DNA of 64,000 bases from Streptomyces peucetius (GTDB taxonomy: Bacteria; Actinomycetota; Actinomycetes; Streptomycetales; Streptomycetaceae): assembly GCF_025854275.1 (NCBI RefSeq), contig NZ_CP107567.1, forward strand, positions 4,030,001 through 4,094,000. The letters are read 5' to 3'. The notes under the pieces are model-generated. The model ran no database searches. It was not told the origin of the DNA and saw nothing but the letters and a program-made list of their open reading frames with translations. Within the stretch, counting starts at the first letter, position 1. Every line of letters starts with the position of its first letter. The position numbers were made by a program, and so were the translations under genes. Below, in pieces: positions 56,920 to 64,000 of the stretch.

Positions 56920-57018
56920 GTTTCCTGTGGCCCTCGGCGGGCTCGACCCGGGACCGGAACCGGCACCGGGACGGCTGTGGCACCGAGGCCCCTATATGTA
57001 CGAGAGAAGGCATCACCC

Positions 57019-57363
57019 ATGAACTTCGCCCCGTTGCCCTCCGTGAACGTCGCGGAGGTGCCGGCCGACGGCCTTGTGCTGGACGTTCGGGAGCCCGACG
57101 AGTGGGCGGCCGGGCATGTCGAGGGCGCGCTGCACGTCCCGATGAGCGACTTCGTTGCCCGCTTCGGCGAGGTGACCGAGGCGCTGGCCGACGGACGGCG
57201 CGCCTTTGTGATGTGCCGGGTCGGTGGGCGCTCCGCGCAGGTCACCCAGTACCTGGTGCAGCAGGGGATCGACGCGGTGAACATCGACGGCGGCATGCTC
57301 GCCTGGGAAGGGGCGGGACGCCCCATGGTCACCGAGAACGGCAGCCCCGCCTTCGTGCTCTGA
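57019..57363 (+). CDS. Rhodanese-like domain protein
   Basis: 114-residue single rhodanese domain: VLDVREPDEWAAGHVEGALH near 17-36, MSDFVARFGEV, and the Cys-containing active loop VMCRVGGRSAQVTQYL (Cys about 72). GINxVNIDGG-like IDAVNIDGGMLAWEGAGRPM ends the domain. Sulfur transfer to a small acceptor is likely; the true acceptor is unknown. ATG 57019 after GAGAGAAGG. Small cytoplasmic protein, no partner gene adjacent. Confidence 0.9.
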   Translation: MNFAPLPSVNVAEVPADGLVLDVREPDEWAAGHVEGALHVPMSDFVARFGEVTEALADGRRAFVMCRVGGRSAQVTQYLVQQGIDAVNIDGGMLAWEGAGRPMVTENGSPAFVL

Positions 57364-57383
57364 CCCTGCGTACGCCGACTCGG

Positions 57384-57399
57384 ACGGGGCCGGCCCCGT
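57384..57399. terminator. Short perfect palindrome between convergent genes
   Basis: ACGGGGCCGGCCCCGT, perfect 16-bp palindrome in the 45-nt gap between rhodanese (ends 57363) and acyl-CoA dehydrogenase (ends 57409) genes. Possible two-way terminator; no loop spacer, so the pairing would lose the central bases. Confidence 0.4.
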
Positions 57400-57408
57400 G
57401 ACGCGGGG

Positions 57409-58551
57409 CTAACCGAGCGGATGGGCGGCGAGCAGATCGCCCAGCGCCTCCTCGTGGGCGGCCGCGGGACCGAGCGAGAGCTCGAACTGCTTGGCCCAGG
57501 CGTGGTAGCGGTGGAGTGGGTAGTCGACGTCCGCGCCGAAACCGCCGTGCAGATGCTGAGCGGTCTGCACGACGCGCCGTACCCCCTCCGACGCCCAGAT
57601 CTTGGCCACCGCGATGTCGCCCGCCGGTGGCAGCGCCCCGCCGGAGCCGGTGCCGATGCGCCAGGCGGCCTGCCAGAGAGTGGCCTCCATGGCCCGCAGG
57701 TCGATGTACCGGTCGGCGGCCTGGACGGCCACGGCCTGGAACGTGGCCACCGGGAAGCCGAACTGTTCCCGCTTGCCGGTGTACTCGCCGGTCATGGCCA
57801 GCACTCGCTCGCCCAGGCCCAGTGCCAGCGCACAGGTGCCCGTGGCAAGCAGCCCGCGCAGCCACTCCCAGGCCTGCGCGTCGTCGATCAGGTCCTGGTC
57901 CTCGATCCGTACCGCCTCGAGCCGGACCTCCGCCAGGCGCTCGCCGCTCGTGGAGACCTGCTCGGCGAGAGTGAGACCGTCGTGGGCCCGCGGTACGAGG
58001 GCGAGGACCGCCCTGCCGTCTGCCGTGTGGGCGGGCACGGCGATACGGTCCGCGCACTGTCCCCAGGGCACGGCCGTCTGGACTCCGTCGAGGACCCAGC
58101 CGACCGCTGAGGCGGCGGGGCGGTGCGCGGTGACGGCGATCTCGGCCGGACCGTGGCCGGTGCGGCCGTTGGCCGCTGCCGTGAGCACCACGTCGCCACG
58201 GCCGGCCCCAGGGATGATCTCGCTGCGGAGGCCGGCGCTGCCGTAGCGCGCCACTGTCATCGCGACCGCGCTGGTCTCCAGCAGTGGCACGCGTGCCAGC
58301 ACCTTGGCCGACTCGCGCAGCACCAGGCAGAGGGCGATGGGGTCGAGTCCGGCTCCGCCGTGCTCCTCGGGCAGCACGAGACTCAGCAGGTCGGAGTCGG
58401 CGAGCCGGGCCCACAGGCTGCGGTCGAAGTCGTCCGCGACCGCACCCGCGGTCATCGCGGGACTCGGTACCGCGTCGGGCGCCACGGCAGAGAAGACCGC
58501 CTTGGCCGCCTCCACGGCTGCCAGGTGCTCCTCGGTGAAGGTGAAGTCCAC
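57409..58551 (-). CDS. Acyl-CoA dehydrogenase family protein
   Basis: FAD-dependent oxidation of an acyl-CoA thioester. 380 residues: N-terminal helical domain (FTFTEEHLAAVEAAKAVFSA), LVLPEEHGGAGLDPIALCLV, a middle beta domain and the C-terminal helical domain. That last domain has GEYTGKREQFGFPVATFQAV and QHLHGGFGADVDYPLHRYHA, both typical of the family. The usual catalytic Glu of the YEGT type is not seen, as in some heterotetrameric FadE-like enzymes, so the substrate may be unusual. The GTG at 58551 follows GGAGGGAGCG. Lies beside, but is not shown to belong to, the paa operon. Confidence 0.88.
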   Translation of the reverse strand: MDFTFTEEHLAAVEAAKAVFSAVAPDAVPSPAMTAGAVADDFDRSLWARLADSDLLSLVLPEEHGGAGLDPIALCLVLRESAKVLARVPLLETSAVAMTVARYGSAGLRSEIIPGAGRGDVVLTAAANGRTGHGPAEIAVTAHRPAASAVGWVLDGVQTAVPWGQCADRIAVPAHTADGRAVLALVPRAHDGLTLAEQVSTSGERLAEVRLEAVRIEDQDLIDDAQAWEWLRGLLATGTCALALGLGERVLAMTGEYTGKREQFGFPVATFQAVAVQAADRYIDLRAMEATLWQAAWRIGTGSGGALPPAGDIAVAKIWASEGVRRVVQTAQHLHGGFGADVDYPLHRYHAWAKQFELSLGPAAAHEEALGDLLAAHPLG

Positions 58552-58703
58552 TGCCCGCTCCCTCCGCGCCACGGCCGTACCTGACGGGTCGTCAAGATAG
58601 GTCAGGCCGGGCGGGAAGGGAATGCTCGTGGAGCATGGACCGTCCGGTCGGCGACCTTGAGGCCAGCGGCCAGTGGCCGGCATCAGCGGTCAGTGGTCAG
58701 CAG

Positions 58704-59759
58704 TCAGCGGTCGAAGTCCAACTCCACCTCGGTGGTGGCCGGGTGGGACTGACAGGCCAGGACGTAGCCGGCGTCCGTCTCCTCCGGCTCGAGTGCGAAG
58801 TTCCGGTCCATGCGGACCTCACCCGACACCAGGAACGCCCTGCATGTGCCGCACACCCCGCCCTTGCAGGCGTAGGGCGCGTCGGCCCGGCTGCGCAGCA
58901 CCGTCTCCAGCAGTGATTCCCCTTCCTGGACCGGCCACGTGCCAGACCGGCCGTCGAGGGTCGCGGTGAGGGTGGCGTGAGCCTGCGCGGCGACGGCGGT
59001 GGCGAGGGGCGCCGAGCCGTCGTCGACGTGGAAGATCTCCTGGTGGATGCGGCCGCGGTCCACGCCGAGTCCGCGCAACGCACGCTCGGCGGCCTGGACG
59101 AGGCCGAACGGCCCGCAGAGGAACCAGCCGTCCACCTCCGGCACGGGAAGCAGCGCCGGCAAAAGGCCGGTGAGGCGCTCCTGGTCCAGACGGCCCGACG
59201 GGAGTCCCGCCTGCTGCTCCTCGCGGGAGAGCACGGTGACCAGCTGGAAGCGGTCGGGGTAGCGGTCCTTGAGGTCCGCCACCTCGTCGAGGAACATCGT
59301 GGAGGCAGCCGTGCGGTCGCTGCGGATCAGGCAGAACCGGGCCTCCGGCTCCCTCGCCAGCAGTGTCGCGGCCATGGACAGCACGGGCGTGATGCCGCTG
59401 CCGCCCACCACGGCGGCGAAGTGACCCGGCCTCGGCGGGAAGAGGAACCGGCCGGCCGGATGCATCACCTCGACGGTGTCTCCGACGGACAGCTCCTTGA
59501 GGGCGTACGTCGAGAAATCGCCGCCGTCGACCAGTCGGATACCGACACGCAGCACCGGAACGTCGCCGTCCTGAGCGGCCGGGGTGCAGATCGAGTACGT
59601 GCGGCGGGTCTCCACGCCGTCCACGAGCCGGCGCAGCGCGACATGCTGGCCGGGTGTGTGGCGGAAGGTCTCGCGCAGCTCGGCGGGCACGTCGAAGGTG
59701 ACGGCCACCGAGTCGTCCGTGAGCCGTTCGACCGCGCTGACCCGGAGCGGATGGAACAT
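58704..59759 (-). CDS. paaK: Phenylacetyl-CoA epoxidase reductase subunit
   Basis: Passes electrons from NADPH to the PaaABC oxygenase. 351 residues: FAD-binding reductase N-terminus (RRTYSICTPAAQDG with RxYS; about 55). An NAD(P)-binding part with VVGGSGITPVLSMAATLLA follows (about 115), then a C-terminal plant-type [2Fe-2S] ferredoxin domain. Its cluster ligands are CKGGVCGTC (C-x4-C-x2-C) and a distal Cys in YVLACQSHP. ATG start directly after the paaJ stop. Named PaaE in E. coli. Last gene of the operon. Confidence 0.94.
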   Translation of the reverse strand: MFHPLRVSAVERLTDDSVAVTFDVPAELRETFRHTPGQHVALRRLVDGVETRRTYSICTPAAQDGDVPVLRVGIRLVDGGDFSTYALKELSVGDTVEVMHPAGRFLFPPRPGHFAAVVGGSGITPVLSMAATLLAREPEARFCLIRSDRTAASTMFLDEVADLKDRYPDRFQLVTVLSREEQQAGLPSGRLDQERLTGLLPALLPVPEVDGWFLCGPFGLVQAAERALRGLGVDRGRIHQEIFHVDDGSAPLATAVAAQAHATLTATLDGRSGTWPVQEGESLLETVLRSRADAPYACKGGVCGTCRAFLVSGEVRMDRNFALEPEETDAGYVLACQSHPATTEVELDFDR

Positions 59760-60380
59760 CTACAACTCCTTGAAGTGGTCGAAAGGTTCGCGACAGGAGA
59801 CACACCTGCGCAGGGCCTTGCAGGCCGTGGAGGAGAACCTGCTCAGCAGCTCCGTGTCGGTCGAGCCGCAGTTCGGGCAGCGCACGGAGAGCGTGAGCGG
59901 CACCGGCTCGTCGGCCGCGTGATGACGAGGCGGCGCTATGCCGAACTCGCTCAGCTTCCGGCGGCCTTCGGCGCTGATGTCGTCCGTCGACCAGGCCGGT
60001 GCGAGAACCTTGACGACCGAGACGGCCGCCATCCCGTGGTCGTGCAGCACCCGCTCGATGTCGGAGGTCATGGCCTCGATGGCCGGGCAGCCCGTGTACG
60101 TCGGCGTGAGCCGGACTTCGACGCTGGAGGGCCCGAGCAGACGCACGCCGCGGATGACGCCGAGCTCCTCGAGCGTCAGCACCGGCAGCTCAGGGTCGGG
60201 GACCGAGCCCGCCAGCCTGCGCAGCTCCGCCTCCAGGCCCGTATCGGCCGTGGCCGCGGGCGCAGCGTGGTCCTCAGGCCCGGTCCGGGGTGCAGCCTGG
60301 TCCTGTGGCCCGGTCCGGGGTGCAGCCTCGGCCTCGGCCCGGGTGTGGGACCGCCTCTTTCCTGCCGTTCCCGTCACCAT
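59760..60380 (-). CDS. paaJ: PaaD/PaaJ-type iron-sulfur assembly factor
   Basis: Needed for maturation of the epoxidase. 206 residues: a basic/acidic Pro-rich head of about 45. A MIP18/DUF59-type domain follows (LRRLAGSVPDPELPVLTLEE, VEVRLTPTYTGCPAIEAMTS, about 50-130). A C-terminal zinc ribbon completes it (RCPNCGSTDTELLSRF, then CRR-type ALRRCVSCREPFDHFKEL). ATG at 60380 overlaps paaC by seven bases, the next one is GTG 60377. Named PaaD in E. coli. Confidence 0.93.
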   Translation of the reverse strand: MVTGTAGKRRSHTRAEAEAAPRTGPQDQAAPRTGPEDHAAPAATADTGLEAELRRLAGSVPDPELPVLTLEELGVIRGVRLLGPSSVEVRLTPTYTGCPAIEAMTSDIERVLHDHGMAAVSVVKVLAPAWSTDDISAEGRRKLSEFGIAPPRHHAADEPVPLTLSVRCPNCGSTDTELLSRFSSTACKALRRCVSCREPFDHFKEL

Positions 60381-61258
60381 GACGCTCCCGGGTGGCTTCG
60401 GTGCAGATGCTGCATCTCGGCGAGCATGCGTCCGAACGACTCGGTGTGGAGCCCTTGACGCCCCGCTCCCGCGGACCAGGCGCCCGTGCGCGCACCGGAC
60501 GGGACGGTCAGCGTGGCGCGCTCCAGAACCGCCGTGACCCGCTCCAGCCAGAGTGCTTCCAGTGCCTCGAGATCCACCTCGAGCCCGTCCACCGGCTGGA
60601 ACATCTCGCCCGTGAACCGCCACAGCGCGTCGCACGCACGCTGCATCCGCGCGTGGCTCTCCGCCGTGCCGTCGCCGAGCCTGGCGATCCAGTGCTCCGC
60701 GTGGTCCTGGTGGTACGCGACTTCCTTGACGGCCTTGGCGGCGAGCCCGGCGAACGGGCCGTCACCGGCGGCCAGCTGCCCGTACAGCAGGTGCTGGTGG
60801 ACGGAGAAGTAGAACTGGCGCGCGATGGTGTGCGCGAAGTCGCCGTTCGGCTGCTCGACCAGCTGGAGGTTCCGGAACGAGCGCTCCTCGCGGAGGAAGG
60901 CCAGCTCGTCCTCGTCACCGACGAGGGAGAGGAGCACGCGCGCCTGTCCCAGCAGATCGAGCGCGATGTTGGCGAGGGCCACCTCCTCCTCCAGTACCGG
61001 TGCGTGCCCGGCCCACGCCCCCAGCCGGTGGGAGAGCACGAGTGCGTCGTCGCCGAGAGCCAGCGCCGCCGACTCGGGCACCGTGGGGGCGACAACCGTG
61101 CCCGAGGCCGCCGGCGAGGGCTGCTCTGTCGTCCGTGCCGTGCCTGCCGTGGCTGCCGGGGCGGCCGGGGCGGCCGGGGCTGCCGTGCCTGCCGGGGCGG
61201 CCGGGGCGGCCGTGGGCGTCGAGGACGACGTGGCGGGCGTGGTGGGCGTCGTGGTCAC
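60374..61258 (-). CDS. paaC: Phenylacetyl-CoA epoxidase structural subunit PaaC
   Basis: Scaffold partner of PaaA, ferritin-like but without full di-iron ligands. 294 residues. The first 60 are an Ala/Pro/Thr/Gly low-complexity extension encoded by GC-rich repeats (about 61155-61235). The normal core then runs from SAALALGDDALVLSHRLGAW through EVALANIALDLLGQARVLLS, QFYFSVHQHLLYGQLAAGDG and EVAYHQDHAEHWIARLGDGT. The GTG at 61258 overlaps paaB by four bases. A GTG within the repeat could be the real start. Named PaaI in other lists. Confidence 0.92.
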   Translation of the reverse strand: MTTTPTTPATSSSTPTAAPAAPAGTAAPAAPAAPAATAGTARTTEQPSPAASGTVVAPTVPESAALALGDDALVLSHRLGAWAGHAPVLEEEVALANIALDLLGQARVLLSLVGDEDELAFLREERSFRNLQLVEQPNGDFAHTIARQFYFSVHQHLLYGQLAAGDGPFAGLAAKAVKEVAYHQDHAEHWIARLGDGTAESHARMQRACDALWRFTGEMFQPVDGLEVDLEALEALWLERVTAVLERATLTVPSGARTGAWSAGAGRQGLHTESFGRMLAEMQHLHRSHPGASW

Positions 61259-61545
61259 AGGTGCTTCACCCCTTCCGGGATCTCGTAGAACGTGGGGTGC
61301 CGGTAGGGCTTGTCGGCGGCCGGCTCGAAGAACGGGTCCTTCTCGTCCGGTGAGGAGGCGGTGATCGCGGTGGAGGGCACGACCCAGATCGAGACGCCCT
61401 CGCTGCGCCGGGTGTACAGGTCGCGGGCGTTGCGGAGGGCCATTTCCGCGTCAGGTGCGTGCAGGCTCCCTGCGTGCGTGTGGGACAGCCCGCGGCGCGA
61501 ACGCACGAAGACCTCCCACAGCGGCCATTCGGTCGAGCTGCTCAT
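61255..61545 (-). CDS. paaB: Phenylacetyl-CoA epoxidase subunit PaaB
   Basis: 96-residue small bridging subunit of the epoxidase: [56 protein letters not shown]. Length is typical. ATG start overlaps the paaA stop by four bases. Holds PaaAC units together in the complex. Confidence 0.94.
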   Translation of the reverse strand: MSSSTEWPLWEVFVRSRRGLSHTHAGSLHAPDAEMALRNARDLYTRRSEGVSIWVVPSTAITASSPDEKDPFFEPAADKPYRHPTFYEIPEGVKHL

Positions 61546-62510
61546 GCCGTCGCCTCCACGGACTCGGTGTGCTGTGCTGCCTGGTGCTTGTCCGCGTACG
61601 CGGCGGCGGCTTCCCTGACCCAGGCTCCCTCTTCGTGAGCCCGTCGGCGCTGGTTGATCCGCTGTTCGTTGCAGGGGCCGTTGCCCTTGAGGACGTCCTG
61701 GAACTCGGCCCAGTCGATGGCGCCGAAGTCGTGGTGGCCGCGCTCCTCGTTCCACCGCAGATCCGGGTCCGGGAGGGTGAGACCCAGGGATTCGGCCTGG
61801 GGGACACAGATGTCGACGAAGCGCTGCCGCAACTCGTCGTTCGAGTGGCGCTTGATCTTCCAGGCCATGGACTGCGCGGAGTGTGCCGATGCGTCGTCCG
61901 GCGGGCCGAACATCATCAGCGAGGGCCACCACCAGCGGTCCACCGCGTCCTGGGCCATCGCATGCTGCTCGGGCGTCCCCTTGGCCAGGGTGAGCAGCAG
62001 CTCGTAACCCTGGCGCTGGTGGAAGGACTCCTCCTTGCAGACCCGGACCATCGCCCGGGCGTACGGCCCGTACGAGCAGCGGCAGAGCGGCACCTGGTTG
62101 GTGATCGCCGCCCCGTCGACGAGCCAGCCGATCGCGCCGACGTCGGCCCAGGTCAGCGTCGGGTAGTTGAAGATCGAGGAGTACTTCTGGCGGCCCGAGT
62201 GCAGCTTGTCGAGCAGCTCGTCGCGGCTGGTGCCGAGCGTCTCGGCGGCGCTGTACAGATACAGGCCGTGGCCGGCTTCGTCCTGGACCTTGGCCATCAG
62301 GATCGCCTTGCGGCGCAGCGACGGCGCGCGCGTGATCCAGTTCGCCTCCGGCTGCATGCCGATGATTTCCGAGTGCGCGTGCTGCGCCATCTGGCGGACC
62401 AACGACGCCCGGTACGCGTCCGGCATCCAGTCGCGCGGTTCGATGCGCTCGTCGGCGGCCACGGCAGCGTCGAACGCCGCCTGGTACCCATCCGCAGTCA
62501 CTGCCGTCAT
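61542..62510 (-). CDS. paaA: Phenylacetyl-CoA epoxidase catalytic subunit PaaA
   Basis: Di-iron oxygenase that converts phenylacetyl-CoA to its ring 1,2-epoxide. 322 residues with the four-helix di-iron pattern: [37 protein letters not shown] (ExxH-type), and [20 protein letters not shown] (second ExxH). [20 protein letters not shown] and a C-terminal [13 protein letters not shown] stretch follow. ATG start. First gene of paaA-paaB-paaC-paaJ-paaK; a PaaR-like operator lies 17 nt upstream. The CoA ligase, isomerase and ring-opening genes are not in the window. Confidence 0.95.
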   Translation of the reverse strand: MTAVTADGYQAAFDAAVAADERIEPRDWMPDAYRASLVRQMAQHAHSEIIGMQPEANWITRAPSLRRKAILMAKVQDEAGHGLYLYSAAETLGTSRDELLDKLHSGRQKYSSIFNYPTLTWADVGAIGWLVDGAAITNQVPLCRCSYGPYARAMVRVCKEESFHQRQGYELLLTLAKGTPEQHAMAQDAVDRWWWPSLMMFGPPDDASAHSAQSMAWKIKRHSNDELRQRFVDICVPQAESLGLTLPDPDLRWNEERGHHDFGAIDWAEFQDVLKGNGPCNEQRINQRRRAHEEGAWVREAAAAYADKHQAAQHTESVEATA

Positions 62511-62526
62511 CCGGACTCCCCTACCG

Positions 62527-62540
62527 ACCGATCGTTCGGT
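62527..62540. promoter_or_regulatory. PaaR-like TetR operator of paa operon
   Basis: ACCGATCGTTCGGT matches ACCG-NN-CG-NN-CGGT, the core of the PaaR (TetR family) operator known from Corynebacterium and Streptomyces-type paa genes. It is 17 nt upstream of paaA, where bound repressor would block transcription until phenylacetyl-CoA is made. A related CGGTCGGTCGGC lies 25 bp further up. Confidence 0.72.
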
Positions 62541-62585
62541 TCATCGGCTTCAATGGTCGGTCGGCGGGCCGTAGGGTGTCAACCC

Positions 62586-62594
62586 TGTGGATAA
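62586..62594 (-). promoter_or_regulatory. DnaA-box-like 9-mer
   Basis: TGTGGATAA, reverse complement of TTATCCACA (the E. coli R-type box), 30 nt upstream of the DUF5819 gene. Single site; chance occurrence is possible. Confidence 0.35.
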
Positions 62595-62624
62595 CCGAGG
62601 GGACCGGCGCGATCGGGGCGGGGG

Positions 62625-63650
62625 ATGGATTTCTACGAGGACGAGGAAAGCAAGGGGGCAGGAAAAGTGAGCTCCGGGCTGCCTCTGCCCCGCCGTACCG
62701 GGCAGCAGCAGAGCGACTCGTCCGCCAGTCGTGAGGCCGGGGCACCGGGCCGGCTCGACGAGCCCCGTCCCGGCGACGGTGACGGGACCGGGACCGGCAG
62801 CGACAGCGTTCCCGGCCCCCGTCAGGCATCGGAGTCCACAGCTCCCGCCGGTCCTTCCGAGCCCTCCGTACGTCCCGGTCTCCCGGCCCTCGTCGCGGCC
62901 CCAGGACCCGAGGAGGCCCCTCCCGGGCCCCCTGAGCAACTCCCGCCTGCCGAGCCGCCCGCCCCCGACGAAGCCTCCGCCGCGCCTCCCGGCGGCATGG
63001 CGGGTCTGTCCCTCCCCTACCAGGCCGCGGCCGCCGTGTCGCTCGCGCTGATAGCCGCCCTCGCCTGCGTCCACCTGGCCATGGTGTTCCTCCACGTCGC
63101 CCCCTCCAACACGGTGACCAAGCAGCACGGCGAAGCGGTCGACGGCTGGGTCTACCCGGAGTTCGAGCAGAACTGGAAGCTCTTCGCCCCCAATCCGCTC
63201 CAGCAGAACATCGCGATACAGGCGCGGGCCCAGTACACCGCCCGGGACGGCAGCCGCCAGGTCAGCGACTGGGTCGACTTCTCCGCGGAGGACGGTGAAC
63301 AGATCCGTCACAACCTTCTCCCGAGCCACCTCCAGCAGAACCAGCTCCGCCGGGCATGGGACTTCTACGTCGGCTCGCACGACACCGAGAACAAACCCGA
63401 CGGCCTGCGCGGCCGGCTCTCGGAGAGCTACATGCGCCGCATCGTGATGCTCCGCCTCGACCCCCACGACCTCGGCGGCCCCGTCGAGCGCATCCAGCTC
63501 CGTGCGTCGACCCGTGCCATCGAGGCCCCGGACTGGAGCGACGAGAAGATCGACACGCGCACCGTCCACCGGGAGCTCCCGTGGTGGACCGTCACCGCGG
63601 CGGATCTGCCGGGCGGGGTCGGCAACGACAGGACAGAGGCGGCCCGGTGA
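62625..63650 (+). CDS. DUF5819 family membrane protein
   Basis: 341 residues. A Pro/Gly/Ser/Asp-rich cytoplasmic head of about 130 is followed by one helix (AAAVSLALIAALACVHLAMV). The extracytoplasmic DUF5819 domain comes next: VDGWVYPEFEQNWKLFAPNP, LQQNIAIQARAQYTARDGSR, VSDWVDFSAEDG, and SESYMRRIVMLRL. The FxQNWxLFAPNP motif is the family mark. ATG start with a G-rich CGGGGCGGGGG upstream. GTGA overlap with the HTTM gene indicates coupling. The family is consistently paired with HTTM proteins in actinobacteria (from memory). Function unknown. Confidence 0.82.
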   Translation: MDFYEDEESKGAGKVSSGLPLPRRTGQQQSDSSASREAGAPGRLDEPRPGDGDGTGTGSDSVPGPRQASESTAPAGPSEPSVRPGLPALVAAPGPEEAPPGPPEQLPPAEPPAPDEASAAPPGGMAGLSLPYQAAAAVSLALIAALACVHLAMVFLHVAPSNTVTKQHGEAVDGWVYPEFEQNWKLFAPNPLQQNIAIQARAQYTARDGSRQVSDWVDFSAEDGEQIRHNLLPSHLQQNQLRRAWDFYVGSHDTENKPDGLRGRLSESYMRRIVMLRLDPHDLGGPVERIQLRASTRAIEAPDWSDEKIDTRTVHRELPWWTVTAADLPGGVGNDRTEAAR

Positions 63651-64000
63651 AGCCCGACCAGGACCGCAGGGTCGCCCGCGCCGTCCAGCTCGTCACGTCC
63701 ACGGCCCTCGGGCCGTACCAGAGCGCCATCGTCCGGATCGGCTTCGGGGCGACCTGGCTGCTGTTCCTGCTGCGCGAACTGCCCCACCGGCACGATCTCT
63801 ACGGACCGGACGGTCCGTGGAGCTGGGAGATGGGCCAGCAGCTGATCGCCGGAAACAAGGCGTTCACCGTGCTCCTGTGGTCGGACGGCGCCCTGTGGTT
63901 CGAGTTCGTCTACGGCGTCTGCGTGCTCTCCAGCCTGCTGATGATGCTCGGCTGGCGTACCCGCGCCGTGTCGGTGCTCTTCATGGTCGGCGTCCTGTCG
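63647..64000 (+). CDS. HTTM domain protein, N-terminal part (cut by window end)
   Basis: 118 codons visible, open at the right edge. VQLVTSTALGPYQSAIVRIG, WLLFLLRELPHRHDLYGPDG, PWSWEMGQQLIAG, and helices FVYGVCVLSSLLMMLGWRTR and AVSVLFMVGVL follow. The helix-loop pattern with (L/F)RxLPHRHDLYGPxGPW matches HTTM proteins, relatives of vitamin K-dependent gamma-carboxylase. GTG start overlaps the DUF5819 stop. The reaction is unknown; relatives carboxylate Glu or act on other membrane substrates. Confidence 0.82.
   Translation, partial: MKPDQDRRVARAVQLVTSTALGPYQSAIVRIGFGATWLLFLLRELPHRHDLYGPDGPWSWEMGQQLIAGNKAFTVLLWSDGALWFEFVYGVCVLSSLLMMLGWRTRAVSVLFMVGVLS

Noticed and set aside
61150..61240. Short tandem repeats in paaC, considered as CRISPR-like
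   Set aside because: Units are about 9 bp with no spacers and read through as protein; no cas gene in the window.

Overview
The window is about 64 kb around the chromosomal replication origin of a high-GC actinomycete, almost certainly a Streptomyces. The evidence is the gene order rpmH-dnaA-oriC-dnaN-gnd-recF-dciA-gyrB-gyrA, the many GTG starts, the strongly GC-biased codon use, the repeated 14-bp parS sites, and Streptomyces-typical families (DUF6049, DUF5324, DUF6344, DLW-39, class E sortases). The species cannot be fixed from the sequence alone.

Layout. 1-11 kb: the end of an MFS permease gene, a broken LppU-like gene, two overlapping parS palindromes, the CCA-adding enzyme, then a cell-envelope block (DUF6049 protein, lipid II flippase MurJ, a membrane pseudokinase, SigM and its anti-sigma factor). 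11-13.4 kb: thioredoxin genes trxB-trxA behind a sigma-R type promoter, and an acetyltransferase. 13.7-19.7 kb, minus strand: parAB, rsmG, and the rpmH-rnpA-yidD-yidC-jag block. 20-31.5 kb, plus strand: dnaA, oriC with about 19 DnaA-box-like 9-mers, dnaN, gnd, recF, dciA, gyrB, gyrA and a DUF3566 membrane protein. 32-38.6 kb: tRNA-Ile and tRNA-Ala, a DLW-39 micro-protein, an exported protein, a Ser/Thr kinase paired with a helix-turn-helix protein, and DUF6344 and DUF5324 proteins. 38.8-53.7 kb: cyclophilin, rhomboid protease, a cluster of consensus DnaA boxes, crgA, a DUF881 protein, three class E sortases with an embedded trpG-type glutaminase, and on the minus strand fhaA-fhaB-PP2C phosphatase-rodA-pbpA-pknB. 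54-64 kb: tRNA-Leu, DUF2252, J-domain and rhodanese proteins, an acyl-CoA dehydrogenase, the phenylacetyl-CoA epoxidase operon paaABC-paaJ-paaK with a PaaR-like operator, and a DUF5819-HTTM pair cut by the window end.

How the parts fit. The replication genes and the ParAB segregation genes surround oriC, with ParB sites spread over genes, terminators and intergenic DNA. The envelope genes link peptidoglycan precursor export (MurJ with its pseudokinase), polymerisation (RodA/PbpA), signalling (PknB, PP2C phosphatase, FHA proteins), division control (CrgA) and surface-protein anchoring (sortases). No insertion sequence, prophage, CRISPR array or rRNA operon was seen.

The least ordinary points are: (a) two parS sites placed at the exact centres of long palindromes that also sit where a bidirectional terminator is needed; (b) exact-consensus DnaA boxes that lie outside oriC, while the boxes inside oriC are all near-consensus; (c) the disrupted LppU-like gene; (d) the paa operon beside core genes with a recognisable operator but no regulator gene in view; (e) the DUF5819-HTTM pair. 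All functional calls come from recognising families by eye; no searches were run.
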